Shown here piece by piece: positions 1-8,964 of a stretch of DNA of 64,000 bases. The DNA is taken from contig JBFMDH010000034.1 in the NCBI GenBank assembly GCA_040754075.1, positions 16,213 through 80,212 of the forward strand. Direction: 5' to 3'. The position numbers and the translations under genes were made by a program. Under the pieces are notes generated by a model. It had not been told where the DNA came from. It worked only from the letters and a program-made list of their open reading frames with translations, and did no database searches. Position 1 is the first letter of the stretch; the number at the start of each line of letters is the position of its first letter. Source of the DNA: Acidobacteriota bacterium (GTDB lineage Bacteria > Acidobacteriota > Blastocatellia > UBA7656).

Positions 1-204
1 AAGGGAACGCCTAAATCTCTGGCGCGAGGTTTTTGTTGTGCAGGTGAAGACATTGGAATACCTGAAAAACTCAAGAAAAGAACGAAAACGATTAATCGCC
101 GGGAAGCTTTTTTCATTGCGCCCTCCAATGAGTTAATGCCGGATGAAGATGTTCACACAGAAGCGGTGGTGAACAGCGCGTCACTTTACATTTTCAATAT
201 TTGA
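1..204 (+). CDS. C-terminal end of an unidentified protein (5' truncated by window edge)
   Basis: Frame 1 is open from the first base to a TGA at 202-204 and encodes 67 residues ending in SASLYIFNI. The visible part is basic in its first half (KKRTKTINRRE) and then acidic (MPDEDVHTE). I do not recognise a family. It converges on ispH, whose stop is only 18 bases away, with no clear terminator between. The composition looks like a real protein rather than a shadow frame, but the fragment is too short to be certain. Confidence 0.45.
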   Translation, partial: KGTPKSLARGFCCAGEDIGIPEKLKKRTKTINRREAFFIAPSNELMPDEDVHTEAVVNSASLYIFNI

Positions 205-222
205 CTGCTCAGTTTTCTGCTT

Positions 223-1173
223 TCAATCTGCGCTGAATCCCACGGGTTGCAATTGAATCAATTCCTGTGGCAAAGCGAAATGGACATTCTCATCTTCGCC
301 CGCGAGTTCAACAAACTGCGTTGCGCCAAGCTCGCGCAAATGCTCCAGCACGCGCTTGACGAGTTCTTCCGGCGCAGAGGCTCCGGCGGTCACCCCGACG
401 CTTTCGGCAGCTTTCAACCATTCGCGTTGAATTTGGGTTTCGTCATCAATCAAATAAGCGGGTACGCCGTTGACCTTCGAGACTTCGCGCAGGCGTTGCG
501 AGTTGGAACTGTTTTGCGAACCGACAACCAATAAAACATCAACTTCCTGAGCAATCGCTTTCACGGCATTTTGCCGGTTCTGCGTGGCATAACAAATATC
601 ATCTTTGGGTGGCGATTTCAGGTTGGGGAATTTTTGTTTCAACGCTTCGCTGATTTCCGCGACATCATCCATGCTGAGGGTGGTTTGAGTGATGCATACG
701 ACATCATCAGGGTTTTCAACTTCGAGGTGTTCGACATCGGCAACCGAACTCACCAGATGCATGGGCGCTTCGCCCATCGTGCCTTCGACCTCTTCGTGTC
801 CGGGGTGTCCGATGAGCACGATGGATTTGCGGTCTTTGTGGTAGCGAATCGCTTCGAGATGCACTTTCGTAACCAGCGGGCAGGTCGCGTCGATGACCTT
901 GAGATTTTTGTCCTCGGCAATTTCGTGAATTTGCGGCGATACGCCGTGGGCGCTGAACACACAGACATTGCCCGGCGGAACCTCTTCGAGACGATCTACA
1001 AAAATCACTCCGCGTTTGCTCAAATTTTCAACAACATATTGATTGTGGACGATTTCATGAAAAACATAGATGGGTTCGGGAAATAAATCCAAAGCCCGTT
1101 CAACAATATCGATGGCTCTTACAACGCCTGCACAAAATCCGCGCGGTTTTGCCAATACCACTTTTTTTAACAT
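223..1173 (-). CDS. ispH: 4-hydroxy-3-methylbut-2-enyl diphosphate reductase
   Basis: Last enzyme of the MEP isoprenoid pathway: a cytoplasmic [4Fe-4S] enzyme that reduces HMBPP to IPP and DMAPP. The protein opens LAKPRGFCAGVVRAI, the standard IspH N-terminus, with the first cluster Cys in GFCAGV, the other two in DATCPLV and DDICYATQN, and the conserved His residues in HEIVHN and SAHGVS. About 316 residues, normal length. An upstream in-frame start would add 13 basic residues. I prefer the ATG at 1173 because GAAGG lies 5 bases before it and the conserved sequence starts at once. It lies 39 bases downstream of an NTF2-like gene on the same strand. Confidence 0.95.
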   Translation of the reverse strand: MLKKVVLAKPRGFCAGVVRAIDIVERALDLFPEPIYVFHEIVHNQYVVENLSKRGVIFVDRLEEVPPGNVCVFSAHGVSPQIHEIAEDKNLKVIDATCPLVTKVHLEAIRYHKDRKSIVLIGHPGHEEVEGTMGEAPMHLVSSVADVEHLEVENPDDVVCITQTTLSMDDVAEISEALKQKFPNLKSPPKDDICYATQNRQNAVKAIAQEVDVLLVVGSQNSSNSQRLREVSKVNGVPAYLIDDETQIQREWLKAAESVGVTAGASAPEELVKRVLEHLRELGATQFVELAGEDENVHFALPQELIQLQPVGFSAD

Positions 1174-1212
1174 CCTTACCTTCGCTTTCTTACTTGAACA
1201 TCTCGCAACCAA

Positions 1213-1620
1213 TTACGCGACAGTGCCCATGTCATAGACCAGTTCGCGTGAAATTTTCCCGTCCCGCATCTCAAAGATATGCACCAGTCGCATATTAATT
1301 TTGCTGCCAACCGGAAAATGCCAGTAACCATCTTCGGCTACCTCGAAGGTGACAATGCTGTCATCGACCACGCGGTCTGCGGTTGCAAAGCGCTGAAGAA
1401 ACTGAAACTGCACATCGCGCATGGAGGCAAACAATTGTCGATAATTCCGGGCAACTGCTTCTTTGCCGGAGAAGCGACGATTCAAGCCGTTCGGGGCAGG
1501 CGCTTCCCAAACGATGTCGTCGGTAAATGTTTCAAGCGCCGCTTCGACTTCATTGAGCGCCTCACTATGGAAATGGTTCTCTACTGCCGCAAGATTTTGC
1601 GCTACACCTTCACTATCCAT
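1213..1620 (-). CDS. SnoaL-like / NTF2-fold protein
   Basis: 135 residues with the features of the SnoaL-like (NTF2 superfamily) fold: an N-terminal helix (VENHFHSEALNEVEAALETF), a strand with DDIVWEAPAP, then GKEAVARNYRQLFASM, and a C-terminal strand pair ending in VHIFEMRDGKISRELVYDMG. Proteins of this family are small cytoplasmic isomerases, hydrolases or ligand-binding domains; no specific substrate can be read from the sequence. A GGAG motif lies 8 bases before the ATG at 1620. It sits just upstream of ispH on the same strand and may share its transcript, although a functional link is not evident. Confidence 0.75.
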   Translation of the reverse strand: MDSEGVAQNLAAVENHFHSEALNEVEAALETFTDDIVWEAPAPNGLNRRFSGKEAVARNYRQLFASMRDVQFQFLQRFATADRVVDDSIVTFEVAEDGYWHFPVGSKINMRLVHIFEMRDGKISRELVYDMGTVA

Positions 1621-1773
1621 TCAAGCGTCTCCTTATTATTTTTCGTCCGGTGATTGAACTTCAAATTGCAAGTATACAGAGTAAGCAATAGTTCGCTCAA
1701 ATTTTTGGGAAGCCATCTTTCGCAATTCACACCTTTATCTGAGATAGGCTACCGGCAAAGTGACTTTGCAAAA

Positions 1774-2955
1774 TCAACCGCTCCCCGGCTTCCCCTCTTC
1801 CCTTCTCCCTGTCTCAGTAAAGCTGCCATCGCTTTGCAATTTAAAAACCTGTCCATCCCATTCAATCCGGTTGCTAAAGAGCGCCGCGCACCAGGCAAGC
1901 AAGCTAACCGCATCACGCCAGGGCAGTAACCACAACGGTTTTTGCAAAACCGTGTCGCGCATCCATTGAACGCCAATCATCCAAACCGTGAGCCATCGAA
2001 TCAACAAGGTTGCTGCCAGCAACATCAGGCTGCTTGCGGAAAACCCGACAACCACACAAACCAGCACTGCCAGCGGCACTCCGTAATTTAAAGCCCAGAC
2101 AAAAAATCCTGCGGGACGTAACCGGCGAAGCACACGGCGACGGCGAATTTGTCGCCGCAGCATTTCAGTAAAAGTTAAAAGCGGCAACGGTTTTTCAACC
2201 GGATAATTGACCAATCGCACTTCGTATCCGGCGCGCGCGACGAGATTGCCAAGCGAAAAGGCTTCGGAAAAATGATTGCTGATGCTTTCAAAATCGCCGA
2301 TGAGTTGGAGAATACTTTTCGTGGTTACGATGACGGTTCCAAGCGCGAAATCCAACCCCTTCGCCAGTCGCGCAAGCAACACCGCGATGGCGAGTTCAGG
2401 CATCTCCAAAGCTTCAATTTTGGCATTGAAATCGGGCGCTTCACTGTTGCGGTAAAGCGTCGTCACCATTCCGACCTGTCTTTCGGCAAGCGGTTCAACG
2501 ATTGTGGAAAGAAAATCTTCGCGCACCCGGAAACGACCATCAACGATGATTAACTGTTCGTATTTGACCCGTTCCAACATGCGTTGCAGATTGCTGATTT
2601 TCGGATTCGCGGAATTTATTGACGGATGTTTGACAATTTCAATATCGGCATCGGGAAAGTTTTCCTTGAGGGTGTTGATGAGCGAAATCGCCGGGTCGTT
2701 CTGGTCACGAACACAAAATACCAGTTGATAAGGACAAGGATATTGTTGACGGCACAGGCGCGCATAATTTTGATAGACGCTTAAATCGGCTGCGGCAAGC
2801 GGAATCAATACCGAAGCCGGTTGGCATTCAATTTGTGGCGACGCGGTTCGCGTCAGAAAAAATTTCGCCGCTGCATAAAGCGCCAACAGATGAAAAGCGT
2901 TCGCCGCAATGACGCACCCTACCAGAATAATAATGATGATGAACATAAGGCTCAT
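1774..2955 (-). CDS. HpnI-like family 2/21 glycosyltransferase with degenerate motifs
   Basis: 393 residues: an N-terminal membrane segment (about 4-30), a GT-A domain (about 45-260) and three or so C-terminal membrane segments (about 275-370). The arrangement and the NPKISNLQRML segment match ceramide-glucosyltransferase-like enzymes such as HpnI, which attaches N-acetylglucosamine to bacteriohopanetetrol. Two hallmark motifs are changed. The usual ADSD metal-binding loop reads VDGRFRV, losing the second Asp, and the usual (Q/R)xxRW reads QIRRRR without Trp. It may have altered or lost activity. No other hopanoid gene is nearby. There is no strong ribosome-binding site, and the ATG three codons downstream is an alternative start. 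Confidence 0.7.
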   Translation of the reverse strand: MSLMFIIIIILVGCVIAANAFHLLALYAAAKFFLTRTASPQIECQPASVLIPLAAADLSVYQNYARLCRQQYPCPYQLVFCVRDQNDPAISLINTLKENFPDADIEIVKHPSINSANPKISNLQRMLERVKYEQLIIVDGRFRVREDFLSTIVEPLAERQVGMVTTLYRNSEAPDFNAKIEALEMPELAIAVLLARLAKGLDFALGTVIVTTKSILQLIGDFESISNHFSEAFSLGNLVARAGYEVRLVNYPVEKPLPLLTFTEMLRRQIRRRRVLRRLRPAGFFVWALNYGVPLAVLVCVVVGFSASSLMLLAATLLIRWLTVWMIGVQWMRDTVLQKPLWLLPWRDAVSLLAWCAALFSNRIEWDGQVFKLQSDGSFTETGRREEGKPGSG

Positions 2956-3052
2956 TCAAACGAGAGCTTACTTATATCGCGAATTTCTGCAATATGCGAA
3001 TCAGATGGGATGGTGAATTTTTGCATTGCCCCCAAGGCAACCGCAGGTGAAG

Positions 3053-3187
3053 AAAAGCAGAAGATCTGACAACGGGTGAAGGATACGCGAAGCCATCTCG
3101 CCTGTGCGGGTTGGAGAAGCGGCGGAGAATCCGGCTGATGAGCGGTATCTCTTAAAACTCCTCAACCCCTGGCAGGCATTTGCCCTG
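3053..3187 (+). repeat. Dispersed 135-base repeat, copy 1
   Basis: This 135-base stretch aligns without gaps to 39028-39162, with about 18 differences by eye (roughly 87% identity). Both copies run from AAAAGCAGAAGAT to TTTGC(C/T)CTG in direct orientation and lie between genes. No open frame is shared by the two. Copy 1 ends right at the stop codon of the YhhN gene (3190). Function unknown: it could be a decayed MITE or a structured RNA or DNA element. Confidence 0.8.
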
Positions 3188-3189
3188 GT

Positions 3190-3879
3190 TCAAGCGCGAA
3201 GTTTTTCACGCAAAAAACCGAAAGCAATCAAACATTGTCCGAGGTAATAGGTCACCCACACCGCATAGCCATTATAAGGAACCGGCATTTTGAATCTGCC
3301 GATGGCAATCAGGGAATCGGAAATCAGAAAAAGAATAGCGCCGAAAACGATTGAATAATGTGTAAATCCGGCAAGCGTCGCGGTAATACACATCAAGATA
3401 ATCACACTTAAATAGATGAGCGCGGGAATGCGCATCTCGCCAAGTCCAGGCCACAGCCAGGCTGCCATCGTTGCGCCGTAAACCAACAAAGAAAGCACCA
3501 GCAGTTTGTGCTTACCGGTGACTGCGAGTGACGAATGAAAATTGCGCGTGAATAACCAGATGTAAAACAGGTGAGCGATTAAAAAAGCAATCAAGCCATA
3601 AAGAAATAAATCATTGCGATGTAAACCGAGCAAGACATCGCCTGTGCAGGAAAAGATAAATACGATTGCCAGAATCAAGCCATCGAGGGTTTTCAAAACC
3701 CGAAACGCCAGAAGCGCAATCGGCGCGATGCTCAAGGCTTTGATGACGACGCTGCCAGGGTAGGGTTGATAATCAACGGTGACCAGATAGAGCAGACTGC
3801 AAATCGCCGAAACCGCCATTAACAATTTGTCGAAGGGATGAAATTCGCGTCGTAGGGTGAGAGAAAGCACTGCGCTCAA
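3190..3879 (-). CDS. YhhN/TMEM86 family integral membrane protein (lysoplasmalogenase-like)
   Basis: 229 residues with about eight membrane segments, matching the YhhN family. Family-typical features are the polar pair in FSCTGDVLLG (about residues 77-86), LISDSLIAIGRF (about 187-198) and the terminal YYLGQCLIAFGFL. Characterised relatives (TMEM86, some bacterial YhhN) hydrolyse the vinyl-ether bond of lysoplasmalogen in the membrane; whether this copy does so cannot be read from sequence. The start is a TTG at 3879, supported by AAGGAG five bases upstream; no closer ATG fits. It is encoded alone, with a 135-base repeat directly after its stop codon. Confidence 0.82.
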   Translation of the reverse strand: MSAVLSLTLRREFHPFDKLLMAVSAICSLLYLVTVDYQPYPGSVVIKALSIAPIALLAFRVLKTLDGLILAIVFIFSCTGDVLLGLHRNDLFLYGLIAFLIAHLFYIWLFTRNFHSSLAVTGKHKLLVLSLLVYGATMAAWLWPGLGEMRIPALIYLSVIILMCITATLAGFTHYSIVFGAILFLISDSLIAIGRFKMPVPYNGYAVWVTYYLGQCLIAFGFLREKLRA

Positions 3880-4026
3880 AATGACTCCTTGGGTCGCTTA
3901 ATAAAAACACCGGGCACGCCACTTATAGCATTCGATTGGCATTGTCTCAAGTTACAAGGTCAACGACCATAGCGAAATAACACAAATGCAACTTTATGGG
4001 ATGCCAATGGAAATGGTTGAATGACC

Positions 4027-4048
4027 GGTTGCTCGGCGACGAGCAACC
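4027..4048 (-). terminator. GC-rich hairpin downstream of the M48 gene
   Basis: Perfect 9-bp stem GGTTGCTCG / CGAGCAACC closing a GCGA tetraloop, 55 bases past the stop of the M48 protease gene. No clean U-tract follows on either strand, so it may be an RNA-stabilising hairpin rather than an intrinsic terminator. The rest of 3880-4102 shows nothing recognisable. Confidence 0.45.
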
Positions 4049-4102
4049 AGTCCGAAAGATCATGATTTATAAAGTGTGCAAACTCGCCGTCGGTCAGGAA
4101 GT

Positions 4103-6046
4103 TTAATAACTCGCGCCGCGCGCGCGTCTGGCGATTAAATCGCTCATCTCATGGGTCAAGGCTTGTCGGTCGGTAAACAAATCCCAGACCATTCCGGCAT
4201 CCGCAACCGCGTGGTTGCAGGTGATTTTTCTCGCAAGACGGAAGCGTTCTGCCGGTGCCGGATGGGTGTCATCTTCAGAAGTCGGACGCTTGATGGCTGC
4301 TTCGATTTTATCTTCGATGCGGTCTTTATCGCTTTCGGGCACGGTGAGTTCGTATAGATTTTGCATAACCCGGTTCTGCTTTTGCGCGCCGTGAAGTTCC
4401 CAGTATGCGACCTCTTCAAGTTCGATGCCTCTGCGAATGACGTGGCGCAACCCCGATTCAAAGGCGTCGGCTCCATAATTCTTTACAGCGACGCGGTCTG
4501 CCAATACTTCCTGCAAGCGGGTCGCCCCGTGACTGATGCGGCGAAAAATAAAATGGTATAGGCGCAAAAACTGAAAGGCGATATTCCAATAAACTGCTTG
4601 TCCGCGTTTCGCCATTTCGATAGCGAACTTCATCATATCGCTATTCACACGAATCGCCACATCGCCGCCCGCCGTATCCCGATGCGTGAAGTGTCCGTAT
4701 TCATGTGCGAGCACGGCGCGAAAACTATTGGCTTTGAAATCGTTCAAATTGCCGACCCCTAAAATCAGGATACGCCGCGCGCGATCCTGCATACGTTCTC
4801 TGAAACTGCCGTTTTCATAAACCGCCATTTCGGTGCCGGGGGTGATGCGAATTTCATCAATCGGGCGGGTGCCGAGGGTATCGGCGACCTGGCGCGTCAA
4901 TGCCCAAAGCGCAGGCGCTTCTTCGGGTTTCAGGGGGCGACCCGGGTCTTCGCTATGGACGCGAATGAACAGTGAGCGAATCATGGTAAATATCGTTACC
5001 AAAGCGCCAATGACGACGAAGACGACCAATTTAATGGGAATCTGCCCGACCATGAAAACCCCGTAAAGCACGGACGCCGCAACCGCGACGACCAGAAAGA
5101 GAATCACCGGCAAAGAGATGTAATAATAAAAGCCTGCGAAGTTAATCAGCGATTTGTAAATTTTGCGAAGCGACACCTGATCCTGACTTGTCGTTGAGTT
5201 GGGATCGCTGTTCTCTATCCAGTTCAAGGTTTTTCTCGACATCCCTTTGCCGAGCAAATAGAGCAGCAAAAGCCCGACCGCCCAGATGACGACAAGCACT
5301 GCGGCAAGATAGGCGTAACGCCAGACGCTTGCCCGCGAATGGACGCCCGATTCTAAAAATTTATTTACGGCTTCGGCAGGCAACCCCAAACTCTGCGCCT
5401 TTTTAATTTCATCTTCGGCTTCCATCCAGTGTTCATCCATCGCGGCAACAATGGCGCTGAAATAATGTGTCGTCATGGTGTTGGGGTATTCTTTCTTTAG
5501 ATTTTTTGCGGCTTCGCGGAAATCTTTTTCCCGGTCAAGTTCCAAAGCGAGTTGCGCGATAATTGCTAAATAACTTTCATCATCCGTTTCAATCTTCTTT
5601 TGATAAGCCTCCTTGGCTAAAGCCAGACTGCGTTCCAGATTAGCGCGTGAAGGTTGAGCGGCGTTATCAACCGGCAAGGTCAGATACTGCGCCAGGCTGA
5701 TGAGGTTTTCCGGCGAGCGTTTTTTCTCTACAGCCATTTCCAGCAACCCCATGCCTTCATTGACGCGCCCGACCTGCACCAGCATCATCCCCAAACGTCG
5801 CATGACAGGGTCAAAATCCGGCGCTTTTTTGAATACCTCCTCGTATAGCTGTACCGCTTTTTCGGCATCGCCATTATCCATCGCGGTTGTCGCTTGTTTA
5901 AAAGTTTCAACCGATTTGGGTGCAACCTTTTCCAGTTGCTGCCAGATTTTCTCTTCTTTTTTCATATCACGCTCATTCAGTTGAGCTGGACAGACAACGG
6001 CGCAAAGGCTCAACAGGATAAATAAAAACGGCAGGTTTCGTTGCAT
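4103..6046 (-). CDS. TPR-containing membrane M48 family metalloprotease
   Basis: 647 residues: a signal peptide (first ~22, ending VCPAQ), a TPR-like helical region (about 45-240, with EKAVQLYEEVFKKAPDFDPVMRRLG), membrane segments near 240-265, 305-335 and 338-360, and a C-terminal M48 (HtpX/Ste24-like) zinc peptidase domain. The zinc motif HEYGH is at residues 448-452 and the third ligand is probably the Glu of EVLADRVA near 513. M48 enzymes degrade damaged membrane proteins. The TPR part probably binds substrate or partners in the periplasm, but this is inference. AAAGGA precedes the ATG by 6-7 bases. The next gene is divergent, with a 233-base gap holding both promoters, none of which I could place convincingly. 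Confidence 0.88.
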   Translation of the reverse strand: MQRNLPFLFILLSLCAVVCPAQLNERDMKKEEKIWQQLEKVAPKSVETFKQATTAMDNGDAEKAVQLYEEVFKKAPDFDPVMRRLGMMLVQVGRVNEGMGLLEMAVEKKRSPENLISLAQYLTLPVDNAAQPSRANLERSLALAKEAYQKKIETDDESYLAIIAQLALELDREKDFREAAKNLKKEYPNTMTTHYFSAIVAAMDEHWMEAEDEIKKAQSLGLPAEAVNKFLESGVHSRASVWRYAYLAAVLVVIWAVGLLLLYLLGKGMSRKTLNWIENSDPNSTTSQDQVSLRKIYKSLINFAGFYYYISLPVILFLVVAVAASVLYGVFMVGQIPIKLVVFVVIGALVTIFTMIRSLFIRVHSEDPGRPLKPEEAPALWALTRQVADTLGTRPIDEIRITPGTEMAVYENGSFRERMQDRARRILILGVGNLNDFKANSFRAVLAHEYGHFTHRDTAGGDVAIRVNSDMMKFAIEMAKRGQAVYWNIAFQFLRLYHFIFRRISHGATRLQEVLADRVAVKNYGADAFESGLRHVIRRGIELEEVAYWELHGAQKQNRVMQNLYELTVPESDKDRIEDKIEAAIKRPTSEDDTHPAPAERFRLARKITCNHAVADAGMVWDLFTDRQALTHEMSDLIARRARGASY

Positions 6047-6279
6047 AAAAAATTCCTTTCCGGGTGACGCAGCGATCAGAAAATTTGAAAAGCGATTGTT
6101 TGAAAATCGAAATTCACTTGCCCCTATTCGTATGAATAACTGACAGATTGTTTGAAGACGGCTAGATAATAAGACAGGTAAATAAGGGCGTCAATACGCT
6201 TGAACCGGTGGCAGGTGACAAGTTGGTAAGGTAAGATTGATGGGCAGTTTCAATTTCATCAAATACAGGAAGGTGAAAG

Positions 6280-8001
6280 ATGAACGCTTTTACAAAAATT
6301 TGTTTTTTAATGCTATTGTTAGGTTTTGTTCTAATCGCGTGTACAACTCCTCAACCCCAAACCCAAAATAAAAATGCGGATAACTCAAAGATGAATGACA
6401 AATCGCTTGCGGCAAAAATCCGTCGTTTCGCTCCCACACCAATTACCGCTGACGCCACGAGTCTCTCGGAAAACGACCGTAAAGCTTTAGATAAAATTAT
6501 CGAAGCCGCGCGTTATATGGATGCGATTTTCTTGAGACAGGTCTGGAGCGGCAACGTCGACCTGCGTAAAAAACTCGAAGCTGACACGAGCGACGCCGGT
6601 AAAGAACGTCTGCACTATTTCAAAATCAATGTCGGTCCCTGGGACCGGCTCGATAAAAACGAACCGTTCATTGATGGCGTACCCGCCGAAAAACCGCCAC
6701 AAGCCGGGTATTACCCGGACGACATAACCAAAGAAGAATTTGAAGCCTGGGTAAAAACTTTGCCCGAAGCGGAACAGAAAAAAGCTACAGGATTTTTCTA
6801 CACCGCGCGACGCGGCGATGACCGAAAACTCAAACTGGTTCCTTACAGCGAAGCGTACAAAGAATTTCTCGAACCGGCAGCCAAACTTCTGCGAGAAGCC
6901 GCAGAACTAACCACCAATGCCACGTTGAAAAACTTTTTAAGCAAACGCGCCGACGCTTTTGCCTCGAATGATTATTATGCGAGTGATGTGGCGTGGATGG
7001 ATTTGGACGCGCCGATTGATGTGACCATCGGACCTTATGAAACTTACGAAGACGAACTTTTCAATTACAAAGCCGCGTTTGAAGCCTATGTGACCTTGCG
7101 CGATGAGGCTGAAAGCGGCAAGCTGACGAAGTTCGGCGGCTATTTGCAGGAGCTTGAAAACAACCTGCCGATTGACCCGAAATATCGCAATCCCAAGCTT
7201 GGCGCATCTTCGCCGATTCGCGTTGTGGATGTGGTCTTTACTTCGGGAGAAGGCAATCGCGGCGTGCAAACTGCTGCATTCAACTTGCCGAATGATGAAA
7301 AGGTGGTGCAGGAAAAAGGTTCCAAACGGGTGATGTTAAAAAATGTGCAGGAAGCCAAATTCAATCAAACGCTGGTGCCGATTTCCAAAGTCGTGCTCGA
7401 CGCAACGCAGCAAAGCGATGTGGCATTCGACCCATTCTTCACCCACATTCTCGCCCACGAATTGATGCATGGACTGGGACCGCACAACATCAAAGTTGAT
7501 GGCAAAACGACAACGGTTCGTCAACGACTTCAGGAAAACTATTCGGCGATTGAAGAAGCCAAAGCCGATGTGACGGGGCTTTGGGCGTTGCAGTATTTGA
7601 TGGACAAAGGCATCGTCGATAAGAGCATGGAAAAAGCCATGTACACGACCTTTCTGGCGAGTATTTTCCGCTCGGTGCGTTTTGGCATCACCGAAGCGCA
7701 TGGCAAAGGCATTGCGTTGCAATTCAATTATTTTGTGGATGAAGGCGCGATAAAAGTTGATGAAAATTCCGGGACCTTCAGTATTGATTTCGGCAAAATC
7801 AAAGATGCGGTTCGTAAACTCGCAGGCGAAATCATGACGTTGCAGGCAGAAGGCAGCGGTGAAAAAGCCAAAGCCCTGCTTACGAAATATGCGGTGATTC
7901 GCCCGGTCATGCAAAAAGCCCTGGATAAATTGTCGAATGTGCCGGTTGATATCGAGCCGCAATACCCGCTCGCGGAAAAACTGGGCGACAGTATGAAATA
8001 A
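6280..8001 (+). CDS. Lipoprotein with M49 (dipeptidyl-peptidase III-like) zinc peptidase domain
   Basis: 573 residues with a lipoprotein signal (LLGFVLIAC, lipobox Cys at residue 21) and a charged N-terminal spacer. The peptidase part carries HELMHGLGPH at 393-402 and EEAKADVTG from 425, corresponding to the two zinc-ligand motifs of M49 peptidases. Classical DPP III has HExxxH; here the motif is HExxH, as in a bacterial branch often described only as a DPP III-like domain. It is expected to be membrane-anchored in the periplasm and to cleave peptides. AGGAAGG lies 6 bases before the ATG. A strong terminator follows at 8026, so it is probably monocistronic. Confidence 0.82.
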   Translation: MNAFTKICFLMLLLGFVLIACTTPQPQTQNKNADNSKMNDKSLAAKIRRFAPTPITADATSLSENDRKALDKIIEAARYMDAIFLRQVWSGNVDLRKKLEADTSDAGKERLHYFKINVGPWDRLDKNEPFIDGVPAEKPPQAGYYPDDITKEEFEAWVKTLPEAEQKKATGFFYTARRGDDRKLKLVPYSEAYKEFLEPAAKLLREAAELTTNATLKNFLSKRADAFASNDYYASDVAWMDLDAPIDVTIGPYETYEDELFNYKAAFEAYVTLRDEAESGKLTKFGGYLQELENNLPIDPKYRNPKLGASSPIRVVDVVFTSGEGNRGVQTAAFNLPNDEKVVQEKGSKRVMLKNVQEAKFNQTLVPISKVVLDATQQSDVAFDPFFTHILAHELMHGLGPHNIKVDGKTTTVRQRLQENYSAIEEAKADVTGLWALQYLMDKGIVDKSMEKAMYTTFLASIFRSVRFGITEAHGKGIALQFNYFVDEGAIKVDENSGTFSIDFGKIKDAVRKLAGEIMTLQAEGSGEKAKALLTKYAVIRPVMQKALDKLSNVPVDIEPQYPLAEKLGDSMK

Positions 8002-8025
8002 CGGATTTTAGAGAAAAAGCGAATC

Positions 8026-8051
8026 AGGGGCTTTTGCAAAAGCCCCTTTTC
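8026..8051 (+). terminator. Intrinsic terminator after the M49-like gene
   Basis: Stem AGGGGCTTTTG / CAAAAGCCCCT followed by TTTTCTTTT. The palindrome is perfect (8026-8047) and has T-rich sequence on the + side. It lies 25 bases past the stop at 8001 and 24 bases before the stop of the converging gene ending at 8075; A-rich sequence on the left lets it serve both directions. Confidence 0.85.
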
Positions 8052-8074
8052 TTTTGGAAAGAGAAAAACGAAAA

Positions 8075-8356
8075 CTAACGGGATAAATGTCTGACGGGTC
8101 GTTTCCGGGCTTGAATACGCGAAAGCAAGGCGTCGAGTTCTTTTTGCAAACGCATATATTCGGCGTTCGCCTGTTCCAAAGCAAGCTGTTTTTTGGTGAG
8201 CCGCACACGGTCGCGGGATTTGCCGCTGCCTTTAGCCGTAACGGAGGCAGCTCTGGCGGCTTCCCGGTAATCTTTTAAGACCTTTTTAACAACTTCAGCT
8301 CTCTCTTTTACCCGAACTTCCAGTTCAGCAGCGCGCTGCTTTAATGTCTGTGACAC
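8075..8356 (-). CDS. Small basic coiled-coil protein, function unknown
   Basis: 93 residues from a GTG start at 8356, chosen because AAAGGAGAGG lies 5 bases upstream; the longer frame from 8419 starts with a non-conserved hydrophobic stretch and no ribosome-binding site. The protein is highly charged and helical, with two heptad-like segments (AELEVRVKERAEVVKKVLKD and KKQLALEQANAEYMRLQKEL) around a Gly/Ser/Lys linker and an Arg-rich tail. I do not recognise a family. A nucleoid-binding or structural role is possible, but nothing proves it. Confidence 0.6.
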   Translation of the reverse strand: MSQTLKQRAAELEVRVKERAEVVKKVLKDYREAARAASVTAKGSGKSRDRVRLTKKQLALEQANAEYMRLQKELDALLSRIQARKRPVRHLSR

Positions 8357-8419
8357 AGCAACCTCTCCTTTGGTGCAGAGGGGCAACCAAAAACATTGCC
8401 TTAGAGGGACAAGGCACAA

Positions 8420-8920
8420 GGCTTCAAATTTTGTTGAAGCATTACTTTAACTTTTTTCTTGCAAACGACTGATTATTATGATATTTTGTGTCGCGTATGA
8501 GGTAAACACCGAGCTACGGGTGGGGCCGTAGCTCGGAAGGTTTTAGGTGGTGCGCGGAATTTTTTAGGACTATCGAGGTCGTGGGGGCTAAGATAATCCT
8601 GAATGTCAAGGGATTCAGCGCACCATTTTTATACTCTGAAAACCCCTTTGATGTCAACAAAATAAACTTTTATCCCCCAGATTTTCCACACTTTTTCCAC
8701 TTTTTTAAAATCCTGTTGAAAACTTTTCCGACCCTGGTCACACGAGCGTTTGGCAAAACCCATTGCCGCAGATTCCGGTTACCGTCAGCCTGAGCAATTG
8801 CCTGTAGCGGGGGCTGCTTTATGAAGCCCTCAAGTCTTCCGCCTCTTGAAGAAGATTTAGTTGAAGTAGCGCCTTTGAAAATCGTTTGCCAGACGATTCA
8901 CGAGATACCAATTCCTGCTT
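8420..8920. other. Gene-free stretch with one strong hairpin
   Basis: About 500 bases without a convincing gene. It contains an 11-bp perfect hairpin at 8509-8536 (CCGAGCTACGG, loop GTGGGG, CCGTAGCTCGG), not followed by a U-tract, and then a T-rich, pyrimidine-rich stretch at 8640-8730. A frame continuous with kdsA opens at 8821 and would add 48 residues, but these do not resemble KdsA. Confidence 0.5.
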
Positions 8921-8948
8921 TTGCTTCCTTCTGTCTGACGTGTAGAAT
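8921..8948 (+). promoter_or_regulatory. Candidate sigma-70-type promoter for kdsA
   Basis: TTGCTT (8921-8926), 16 bases, TAGAAT (8943-8948). Transcription would begin near 8955, just before the ATG at 8965. If real, this excludes the longer N-terminus from 8821 and gives a very short leader. Judged by eye only. Confidence 0.4.
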
Positions 8949-8964
8949 GTCTCTTCATTATTTT

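Noticed and set aside
7336..7962. Long antisense open frame opposite the M49-like gene
   Set aside because: Shadow of a real gene: the + strand frame has clear family motifs and a strong ribosome-binding site; the antisense protein is unlike any family.
8821..8964. N-terminal extension of KdsA from the upstream ATG
   Set aside because: The 48 residues do not resemble KdsA, a candidate promoter lies within them, and the protein has normal length from 8965. Not fully excluded.
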